45,323 nucleotides of DNA from NCBI GenBank assembly GCA_945609985.1, contig CALYZQ010000008.1, forward strand, positions 1-45,323, written 5' to 3'. This DNA is from an uncultured Lachnospiraceae bacterium (GTDB lineage Bacteria; Bacillota; Clostridia; Lachnospirales; Lachnospiraceae). A program made the position numbers and the translations under genes. Below, in pieces: positions 8,666 through 16,318 of the stretch (its first letter is position 1; each line of letters begins with the position of its first letter). The notes beneath the pieces are model-generated. The model saw only the letters and a program-made list of their open reading frames with translations, was not told the DNA's origin and ran no database searches.

Positions 8666-9587
8666 ATGAAACATCATGCAATGAATCAGGAGGAAAAAGT
8701 AACCTACATGACTACCATGCCGGTAAAAGGGCTGGTCTGCGAGATGGCAGTACCGACCATTATCAGCATGCTGGTAACGTCCTTTTATAATATGGCAGAT
8801 ACTTTTTTTGTAGGAAGAATCAATACCCAGTCCACAGCAGCGGTTGGAGTTGTATTTTCTGTGATGGCGCTGATTCAGGCACTGGGTTTCTTTTTTGGAC
8901 ATGGCTCGGGCAATTACATCTCCAGAAGGCTGGGAGCAAGAGATTATGAGCATGCAAATGTAATGGCGGCAAACGGATTTTTCTGTGCCTTTCTCTGTGG
9001 TATCGTGGTGGAAATTCTGGGACTGATTATCCTGGAACCCATCGCAGTATTGCTTGGTTCAACACCTACAATCCTACCTTACACAAAGACATATCTGCGA
9101 ATCATTCTGATTGGTACGCCCTTTATGACGTCCTCGTTGGTGCTTAATAACCAGCTGCGGTTTCAGGGCAGTGCATCCTATGCCATGGTAGGAATTGTGA
9201 CAGGTGCGGTGTTAAATATCGGTCTGGATCCGCTGTTTATTATTGTTTGCGGAACCCATCGTCACTTTATTCCTAAAAGATGACATAGATGTCATAAGAA
9301 TTGGAACACTGGCACTGCGGCTTCAATGTATTGTATTTCCTTTCGGTGCAAGGATCGTCATGTGTAATATGATGTTACAATCCATCGGCAAGGCAGTGCG
9401 CGCTTCCATCGTAGCGGCGGCAAGACAGGGACTTTTCTTTATTCCACTGATCCTGATCCTGCCACGAATTTTCGGTCTGTTTGGAGTACAGGTATGCCAG
9501 ACCGTATCGGATGTTTTTTCCCTGCTGTTATCCATTCCGTTCGGACTCAGTGTGTTAAATGAAATGAAGAAGGAAGAGGTGCAATGA
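8666..9587 (+). pseudogene. MATE-family multidrug exporter, broken by internal deletion
   Basis: The N-terminal part (ATG at 8666 with TGGAGG 8 bases before it) reads as a normal MATE transporter: VKGLVCEMAVPTIISMLVTS, the ADTFFVG motif, and helices 1-6 up to GLDPLFII near 9243. The C-terminal part resumes one frame over at about 9246 with FAEPIVTLFLKDDIDVIRIG and continues to the stop at 9585-9587. About 190 plus 113 residues are left of the usual 440-460, so roughly 140 central residues are missing and the two parts are out of frame. The upstream frame ends at 9283 after a short nonsense tail. The surrounding sequence is undisturbed, so this looks like a simple recent deletion. Confidence 0.85.
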
Positions 9588-9895
9588 TGAAAAAAGGAAA
9601 AGCATCGTTAGCTACAATTATATTTGCGTTTGTAATAGCAGTAATTTTAGGTGTTTATTTCCGGCAAGATTCGGATATCCTGCAAGAGCAGCAACAGGTA
9701 TCGAGTGAAACCATCACCTTTCGTAAAGAAGGTAATTTGACCAGTCATTACGAAAAGCACGGAATTGAGATGGGATTTTCCTCTGAGGAAGAATATCTGG
9801 AAGCAACGAATGAATTTGTGGTGGTATCGCAGGATGGATATATCCGGACTTATTTTTGTCCGGACGATGGGATAGACTATTATAATCGACAGTAA
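9584..9895 (+). CDS. small membrane-anchored protein, unknown function
   Basis: The protein has 103 residues. One N-terminal membrane segment (ASLATIIFAFVIAVILGVYF) is followed by a polar domain ending TNEFVVVSQDGYIRTYFCPD. That ending resembles a domain I remember from mobile-element and toxin-like proteins of Clostridia (HYEKHGIEMGFSSEEEY, then NEFVVVS-DGYIRTYF-P, then DYYNRQ), where some 25 residues normally stand between the two halves; here they are joined directly, suggesting an internal deletion. The start overlaps the stop of the broken MATE gene (ATGATGA), so translation was coupled to it. An ATG three bases later is equally possible. Confidence 0.6.
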   Translation: MMKKGKASLATIIFAFVIAVILGVYFRQDSDILQEQQQVSSETITFRKEGNLTSHYEKHGIEMGFSSEEEYLEATNEFVVVSQDGYIRTYFCPDDGIDYYNRQ

Positions 9896-9910
9896 AAAGG
9901 AGGACACAAA

Positions 9911-11137
9911 ATGGAACCGAAACAATTGTTAGAGGAGGCTTCGCGGCTCCAGGAGACCATTATTAATAATCGAAGATATCTGCATGCTCACGCAGAGACG
10001 GGCTTTGAATTAAAAGAAACCCTTGCCTTTGTAAAAGAGAAACTGACGGAAATGGGATATGAGCCAAAGGAGTGCGGCAAAGCCGGCCTGGTTGCCCTGG
10101 CAGGCGGTAAAAAAGAAGGAAAGGTTTTCCTGATCCGGGGTGATATGGATGCTCTTCCTATTGAGGAGGAGTCCGATGTTGACTTTTCCTGTAAGAATGG
10201 CAGAATGCATGCCTGCGGACACGACATGCATACCGCTATGATGCTGGGTGCAGCAAAGCTGTTAAAGGAGCATGAGGATGAGATTGAAGGAACGGTGAAG
10301 CTAATGTTTCAGCCGGCGGAAGAAATTTTTGAGGGTTCTCATGACATGATCGAAGCCGGGCTGCTTAAAAATCCTGATGTAGACGGGGCTCTGATGATTC
10401 ATGTGATGGCCGGGATGCCTTTTGCTCCCGGAACGGTTGTGGTTTCAGCTCCCGGTGTCAGTGCTCCGGCTGCGGACTATTTTGAGATTAAGGTACAGGG
10501 AAAAGGCTGTCACGGTTCCATGCCCAATACCGGTGTGGATCCCCTTACTGCTGCCGCTCACATTCTGATTGCATTACAGGAAATTCATGCAAGAGAGCTT
10601 GCCATGGGGGAGCGTACCGTCCTGACCGTCGGAACCATGAATGCCGGAACGGCAGCGAACGTAATTCCTGATACAGTTACCATGGGGGGCAGCATCCGTA
10701 CCTTTGATGAGGACTCCCGCTCCTATATCAAAGAGAGAATGACCCAGATCGCTGAAGGAATAGCGAAATCCTTCCGTGCAGAGGCCGGTGTGACCTTTGG
10801 AAGCGGTTGTCCTACTCTGGTGAATGATGCAGAGCTTTCCCAGTGTGCAGAGAAATATGTAAAAGAATTACTGGGCGGGCAGAAGGCTTTTTCCGTGGCG
10901 CAGTTGAATGCCATGAGCGGCAATCAGAAATCCTCTAAGAGCGCAGGCTCCGAGGACTTTGCTTATGTCAGCCATGAGGTGCCCTCCATTATGCTGGCAC
11001 TGGCAGCAGGGCAGCCGGACAAGGGTTATATTTATCCCCAGCATCATCCCATGGTCAAATTTGATGAGGAAGCACTGGCAGGCGGCGGTGCGGTGTACGC
11101 TTATACGGCAATGCGGTGGCTTGAGGAGCACAAATAG
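9911..11137 (+). CDS. M20-family metallo-amidohydrolase (N-acyl amino acid / hippurate hydrolase type)
   Basis: The protein has 408 residues, the usual length. Zinc-site motifs are in place: GDMDALP (77-83), HACGHDMH (100-107) and FQPAEE (133-138), with the distal H in PQHHPM near the C-terminus. The middle carries the dimerisation lid (KGCHGSMPNTGVDPL). This family hydrolyses the amide bond of N-acyl, N-acetyl or indole-acetyl amino acids in the cytoplasm; the actual substrate cannot be read from sequence. AAAGGAGG lies 9 bases before the ATG, and the gene follows the small membrane protein by 15 bases, so the two are probably cotranscribed. Confidence 0.88.
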   Translation: MEPKQLLEEASRLQETIINNRRYLHAHAETGFELKETLAFVKEKLTEMGYEPKECGKAGLVALAGGKKEGKVFLIRGDMDALPIEEESDVDFSCKNGRMHACGHDMHTAMMLGAAKLLKEHEDEIEGTVKLMFQPAEEIFEGSHDMIEAGLLKNPDVDGALMIHVMAGMPFAPGTVVVSAPGVSAPAADYFEIKVQGKGCHGSMPNTGVDPLTAAAHILIALQEIHARELAMGERTVLTVGTMNAGTAANVIPDTVTMGGSIRTFDEDSRSYIKERMTQIAEGIAKSFRAEAGVTFGSGCPTLVNDAELSQCAEKYVKELLGGQKAFSVAQLNAMSGNQKSSKSAGSEDFAYVSHEVPSIMLALAAGQPDKGYIYPQHHPMVKFDEEALAGGGAVYAYTAMRWLEEHK

Positions 11138-11141
11138 TTTA

Positions 11142-11165
11142 GAAACTTTAAGTTTCCTGTTTGTT
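11142..11165 (+). terminator. weak hairpin with T-rich tail
   Basis: GAAACTT/AAGTTTC (11142-11156) is a short dyad followed by CTGTTTGTTTT. The small loop makes it a weak candidate terminator after the amidohydrolase gene. Confidence 0.35.
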
Positions 11166-11298
11166 TTCTATAAAATTTACTATATTTTATGGAAATGTTT
11201 GTAAACTTACAGACAGAGTGTTATAATTAATATGATTCGGCATTTTACAATATGAAAACCATTGTATAGTAGAAGGTATACGAAAGAGAGGGCTTTAT

Positions 11299-11358
11299 AT
11301 GAGAAAAAGTATTGGGCGGAAAGTGCTGCTTGTAGTCGGAGTGAAAATAAGTCAATGA
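11299..11358 (+). pseudogene. start fragment of a methyl-accepting chemotaxis protein
   Basis: AGAGAGGG and ATG open a frame reading MRKSIGRKVLLVVGV, which looks like the first residues of clostridial chemoreceptors (M(R/K)KSIGRK and a hydrophobic run), then diverges and stops after 19 codons. The rest of the gene is absent. Upstream, TATAGT-like and AT-rich sequence may be its old promoter. The fragment is too short for certainty. Confidence 0.4.
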
Positions 11359-11656
11359 GGGTCAAAAAAACATCGACATCCGACCTTGAACACGTTATAA
11401 TATAGGTAATCTAATAGAAATATTGAGCTATCATTACTGAACAGTTCAAAGAGAATGGTAGCCATATCAGTGAAATCGATGGAACTCAAAGGTTAACACC
11501 TTTTGTTTGCATTTCTAACAAACTGCTAACAGAAATTGATTTTCAGAGATTATTTTCTATTAACTTAGATTAACACGGAATTACAGGAAAGTCAGTAAAA
11601 TCAATGCTTTCCTTGACTTATCTTTACAAACCTTGACAGGGAATTATACCCCCCGG
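11359..11656. other. intergenic stretch without recognisable genes
   Basis: This AT-rich stretch has stops in all frames at short intervals and no ribosome site linked to a plausible ORF. It lies between a chemoreceptor start fragment and a tRNA 3' fragment, so it is probably scar DNA from past insertion and deletion. Confidence 0.5.
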
Positions 11657-11702
11657 GGTCGCTCCTAAGCGAAAGGCCGCTGGTTCGACTCCAGTCAGGG
11701 AC
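11657..11702 (+). tRNA. tRNA-Arg(CCT) 3' remnant
   Basis: The segment has TCGCTCCTAAGCGA (anticodon CCT after a T, with stem-like flanks), a T arm GCTGG-TTCGACT-CCAGT, and a 3' acceptor strand CAGGGAC plus discriminator G. No GTCCCTG acceptor strand or D arm lies upstream, and the anticodon loop appears one base short. It is therefore a partial, probably non-functional copy, such as the attachment-site remnant an integrated element leaves. Confidence 0.6.
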
Positions 11703-11717
11703 GTTTCAAAAAAACAT

Positions 11718-11746
11718 TTGACAAATTTTGTAAAAAGTGATACGTT
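11718..11746 (+). promoter_or_regulatory. sigma-A promoter of the riboswitch-ABC transporter operon
   Basis: TTGACA (11718-11723), a 17-base spacer and TACGTT (11741-11746) preceded by TGA (extended -10). It lies just before the riboswitch aptamer, as expected. Confidence 0.65.
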
Positions 11747-11763
11747 ATAAAAAATAAAATTCC

Positions 11764-11846
11764 CATGAGGGAGTAGCAAGCGTGTAACGTAGCAAGTCAA
11801 CATACTGACCTTTTGGTCTGGCTTGTTTTAAATTGCGAGACTCATG
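11764..11846 (+). ncRNA. yybP-ykoY (manganese) riboswitch aptamer
   Basis: The conserved parts are present in order: P1 strand CATGAG (11764-11769) running into GGGAGTAGC, a second helix with CAAGTCAACATACTGACC and GGTCTGGCTTG, and the loop GCGAGAC (11835-11841) followed by the closing P1 strand CTCATG (11841-11846). This matches the yybP-ykoY family, whose structure shows Mn2+ bound between the two docked loops. Downstream, the P1 3' strand can instead join a hairpin CATGTATAG/CTATGCATG (11843-11866), and a terminator follows at 11891-11927, so control is probably transcriptional. Confidence 0.85.
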
Positions 11847-11890
11847 TATAGCTGAAACTATGCATGAAGTCTGTATATTATGAAATATAT

Positions 11891-11927
11891 ACCCAAGTAT
11901 AGTTTTAGTACTATACTTGGGTTTTTT
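11891..11927 (+). terminator. riboswitch expression-platform terminator
   Basis: ACCCAAGTATAGT (11891-11903) pairs perfectly with ACTATACTTGGGT (11910-11922) and is followed by a T run to 11927. It lies between the aptamer and the ribosome site of the ABC ATPase gene, the usual place for a riboswitch attenuator. Confidence 0.85.
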
Positions 11928-11955
11928 ATATTTCAAAAGTCAGGAGGAAGGAAAG

Positions 11956-12654
11956 ATGTTTATTACTTTGAGAAACGCAACAAAAAAATATGGGGAAGGA
12001 GAATCTCTTGTTTATGCGCTGGATCATGCAAATGTGGAAATTGAAAAGGGCGAGATTTGTGTGATATTGGGGCCTTCCGGTTCCGGTAAGTCCACCTTGC
12101 TTAACATGTTGGGCGGTTTGGATCATTTGGATGAGGGTGAAATTATTGTGGGTGACAGGAATCTTACGGGTTATAAAAATAATATGCTCACCGATTATCG
12201 CAAGGAAGATGTAGGATTTGTGTTTCAGTTTTATAATTTGATTCCGGACTTGACCGTGGTTGAAAATATAGAGGTGGTATCGGATATATCCGAGAATCCT
12301 CTGGATATTGAGGAAGTATTAGAGGCTATGGGAATGCAGAAATATCGCTATCGTTTTCCCAAGGAGCTTTCCGGAGGTCAGCAGCAGCGTGTTGCAATTG
12401 CCAGGGCAATCATTAAGAATCCGAAGCTGCTTTTATGTGATGAATTAACAGGTGCTTTGGATACGAAATCATCAAAGACGGTTTTGGAATTTATAGAGAA
12501 AATAAATAAATTATATAAGACGACTACGGTTATTATTACCCACAATGAAGCGATAGCCCAAATGGCAGACAGAGTAATTTACATTAAGGATGGAAAAGCG
12601 CACAAAAATATTATGAATACCGAAAAGAAATCCGCTTCGGAGCTGGTACTGTAA
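11956..12654 (+). CDS. ABC transporter ATP-binding protein (MacB/LolD-type)
   Basis: The protein has 232 residues with all nucleotide-binding motifs: Walker A GPSGSGKST (39-47), Q-loop FQFYNL, signature LSGGQQQR (138-145), Walker B LLLCDE (158-163) and H-loop ITHN. These ATPases pair with FtsX-fold permeases for peptide, antibiotic or lipoprotein export, or envelope signalling. The ATG at 11956 is chosen because AGGAGGAAG lies directly before it; an in-frame TTG further upstream falls inside the terminator stem. The permease gene follows after 6 bases. A yybP-ykoY riboswitch precedes the operon, which suggests induction by Mn2+; this is unusual for this transporter class. Confidence 0.9.
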   Translation: MFITLRNATKKYGEGESLVYALDHANVEIEKGEICVILGPSGSGKSTLLNMLGGLDHLDEGEIIVGDRNLTGYKNNMLTDYRKEDVGFVFQFYNLIPDLTVVENIEVVSDISENPLDIEEVLEAMGMQKYRYRFPKELSGGQQQRVAIARAIIKNPKLLLCDELTGALDTKSSKTVLEFIEKINKLYKTTTVIITHNEAIAQMADRVIYIKDGKAHKNIMNTEKKSASELVL

Positions 12655-12660
12655 GGAGGG

Positions 12661-14889
12661 ATGACCATGAAGTTAAACAAGAGATATTTCCGAAGCATAA
12701 AGAGCAATCGGTCATTCTATGTATCCGCCACCGTATTAACCGTAATGACATTACTTTTGTTCTTTATTATGAATATTGCCGGTGATGCCATCTGGAAATT
12801 CGGTGATGACTTTTTTGCTTCACAAAATAGAGAGGATGCCAACTTTACTACATATTTTCCCATTTCAGAAGAGGAAATAGAGGAACTGGAAGAAAAATAT
12901 TCGGTAAATATGGAGCCTCAGTATTACAGCAATATAGAGACTGATGGCACAACAGCGAGAGTGTTTAAGAAGACAAAGGAAATCAATTTATACAGTGTAA
13001 CGGAAGGAAAAGATGTAGTAAAAAATGATGAGGTCATTATTTCCGAAGGCTATGCAGTGTATAACAAGGTATCCTTGGGAGATAAAATAACAATAGGCGA
13101 TAAAGCATATACAGTGGTTGGTTATTTCCAGAGGCCGGATTATCTGTACATGCTTCAGAATGAAAATGATGCCTATAAGAATGTTACGACCTTCTTTCTT
13201 GCCTATGTGACAGATGAGGAGTATGAAAACATCGGAGGAGATAATTGTCTGTATCAGGTTTGCTATGAGGAGGACAATCAGACTGCATTCCGCAAGGAGA
13301 TAAATGAAAAGTATTACATGCGGACATACATATCAGCAAAAGAAAACATGCGAATTGATATGGTAAAGATGCAGGCAGAAATGTTTATTGTGATGTCCTA
13401 TATTATTTTGGCAGTTATGCCCTTGGTGGTAGTGGTTATGGTGAGCATTGTCATCAGCCGAAAGGTAAAATCCGAGCAAAAACTGATTGGCACATTAACG
13501 GCTCTGGGTTATAAGAAAAGTAAACTAATGCTTCATTATGCGGGCTTTGCTATGATTCCCGGATTGTTCGGAGGCGTTCTGGCAGTACTCCTTACAATGA
13601 TATTTGCACAACCATTCGGAGAAGTGTGTCTGATGGATTATGAACCTATGCGGATAGAATGTCATTTAAATCCCGTAGTTGCAGTTCTGGGAATCATAGT
13701 TCCAACGGTGATGTATATATTAGCAGCAATGCGCTCGGTAAATAAGCTGCTGAAAAAGGATACCGTACTTCTGTTAAACGGAAATGCCGGACAGGGTAAA
13801 AAGAATTTCAAAAATATGTTGGTAAAGAATAAGATTTCGTTCCGCATAAAGTATGCCTTGCGTTCTCTTGTTGGGAATCCGTCCAGAACCTTTGTGGTAT
13901 TTTTGGGTATTTTCTTGGGAAGCTACATCGCGCTTTTGGGATATAGTTTTTTAGACACCATGGATAATACAAAGCAGAGCATGGTCGATGAAATGGGCAG
14001 CTTTGAATACCAGTATGTTTTAAGTGAGCTTGTTGAAGGAAATGAGTATGGTGGTGAGCCGATTATCATGTCCACAATGGAAAACGAAGCCGGGGAGCAA
14101 TTCAGCATTATAGGTACAACAGATTCCAATCCGTATTTAAATTTGAAGGATATAGACGGAAAGGATATCAGTTTAGCAGACGGATATTACGCTACCAGCA
14201 TAATGGCAAGGTTAAATAATATTCAGGTTGGAGATAAAGCTACTATTTATAATCCTTTAACCTTGGAAGAGATAGATATTACAGTTGCCGGAATCATTGA
14301 CAATGATATGCAAAATGCAATATTCAGCAATCGGGCTGGCGTTGCCAAAATAGTAGGAATTGATGAAAATGTCAGCAATGTGATTATGAGTGATGCAGCA
14401 CTTGATATACCGGATTCCAAGATTATACAAACAATCAAAAAAACAGATGCCAAGGAACAATTTCAAAACATGTCAAATCAAATGAATGTGATGGTATATT
14501 TCCTGATTGGAATCGGAGCAATCATCTGTGTAGCATCCATATATGTAGCAGTCAATATGCTGGTGTCTGAGAATCGGTCAAACATCTCCATGCTGAAGGT
14601 GCTGGGCTACAGAGACAATCAGATTAACAGTATAGTGCTTAGTGTAAATCATATTTTGTTACCGATAGGATTTCTTTGCAGTGTTCCGCTTGTATTTGCC
14701 TCAACCAATTGGTTTATGGCATTTCTGGCAGAGTTTATCGGTGCTTTACCGAAGGCATATATTGCACCGTGGAGCTTTATCTATACTGCCGTGCTGTCAT
14801 GCGTAAGTTACTTTGGCTCACTGTTTTTGTTAAGACGCAAGGTGTCTAAGGTGGATATGGTAGAGAGCTTAAAGGGAAATAGAGAGTAG
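12661..14889 (+). CDS. FtsX-fold ABC transporter permease
   Basis: The protein has 742 residues and two FtsX-type halves. An N-terminal helix (about 18-42) is followed by a large extracellular domain to about 235, then three helices (about 238-360). The second half has a helix near 408-430, another extracellular domain and three C-terminal helices (about 615-730), the last block reading NRSNISMLKVLGYR, typical of MacB/FtsX permeases. The start could be 12661 or the ATG at 12667, which is nearer the expected distance from AGGAGGG. It partners the ATPase just upstream. The substrate is unknown; the usual classes are antimicrobial peptides or envelope lipids rather than metal ions. Confidence 0.88.
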   Translation: MTMKLNKRYFRSIKSNRSFYVSATVLTVMTLLLFFIMNIAGDAIWKFGDDFFASQNREDANFTTYFPISEEEIEELEEKYSVNMEPQYYSNIETDGTTARVFKKTKEINLYSVTEGKDVVKNDEVIISEGYAVYNKVSLGDKITIGDKAYTVVGYFQRPDYLYMLQNENDAYKNVTTFFLAYVTDEEYENIGGDNCLYQVCYEEDNQTAFRKEINEKYYMRTYISAKENMRIDMVKMQAEMFIVMSYIILAVMPLVVVVMVSIVISRKVKSEQKLIGTLTALGYKKSKLMLHYAGFAMIPGLFGGVLAVLLTMIFAQPFGEVCLMDYEPMRIECHLNPVVAVLGIIVPTVMYILAAMRSVNKLLKKDTVLLLNGNAGQGKKNFKNMLVKNKISFRIKYALRSLVGNPSRTFVVFLGIFLGSYIALLGYSFLDTMDNTKQSMVDEMGSFEYQYVLSELVEGNEYGGEPIIMSTMENEAGEQFSIIGTTDSNPYLNLKDIDGKDISLADGYYATSIMARLNNIQVGDKATIYNPLTLEEIDITVAGIIDNDMQNAIFSNRAGVAKIVGIDENVSNVIMSDAALDIPDSKIIQTIKKTDAKEQFQNMSNQMNVMVYFLIGIGAIICVASIYVAVNMLVSENRSNISMLKVLGYRDNQINSIVLSVNHILLPIGFLCSVPLVFASTNWFMAFLAEFIGALPKAYIAPWSFIYTAVLSCVSYFGSLFLLRRKVSKVDMVESLKGNRE

Positions 14890-14899
14890 CAATCAATTG

Positions 14900-14928
14900 T
14901 TGTGGGATGCAACTTCGTGTGCTATAAT
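14900..14928 (+). promoter_or_regulatory. sigma-A promoter of the esterase gene
   Basis: TTGTGG (14900-14905), a 17-base spacer and TATAAT (14923-14928) with an extended TGC before it. A GGAAG-CTTCC hairpin lies in the leader just after. Confidence 0.65.
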
Positions 14929-14979
14929 TTAGGAAGTGTGCTTCCTTGTGGAAGAGTTTTTATGGTGCAGAAGGAGTAA

Positions 14980-16065
<1,086 letters not shown>

Positions 16066-16123
16066 AAAGATTAAAATATATCATTTTTATGATATAATAA
16101 GTCAAACATAAAAAATATGTTCA

Positions 16124-16163
16124 AAACGGTTTAAAATCAAGGTTTTAAGCCGTTTAATTTTAT
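16124..16163 (+). terminator. rho-independent terminator after the esterase gene
   Basis: AAACGGTTTAAAA (16124-16136) pairs with TTTTAAGCCGTTT (16143-16155) with one G-T pair, then AATTTTATTT. Confidence 0.7.
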
Positions 16164-16266
16164 TTATGGCAAAAATTGTGAATTAAGATTAATCAAATAA
16201 AATATTAAAATTAGTACTTGATTATTATAAAAATAAATGTTAATATAGAGCAATCAAATGAATTAT

Positions 16267-16297
16267 AAACCATTACATGTAATACAAACCATTACAT
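16267..16297. promoter_or_regulatory. direct repeat plus palindrome upstream of the LeuA-AraC gene
   Basis: AAACCATTACAT occurs at 16267-16278 and 16286-16297 (19-bp period), and ATTACATGTAAT at 16272-16283 is a perfect palindrome. The site ends about 20 bases before the start codon, close to the ribosome site. Direct repeats about two helical turns apart are typical AraC-family operators, and the encoded protein has an AraC domain, so autoregulation is a reasonable guess. Confidence 0.45.
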
Positions 16298-16318
16298 ATA
16301 AAAAGAGAGGATTTAACT

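Noticed and set aside
11622..11702. Complete tRNA gene
   Set aside because: No 5' acceptor strand or D arm can be fitted, and the anticodon loop is short, so only a 3' remnant is reported.
16164..16318. Leucine leader peptide or T-box before the LeuA-AraC gene
   Set aside because: No run of leucine codons, no T-box sequence and no terminator/antiterminator pair were seen in the leader.
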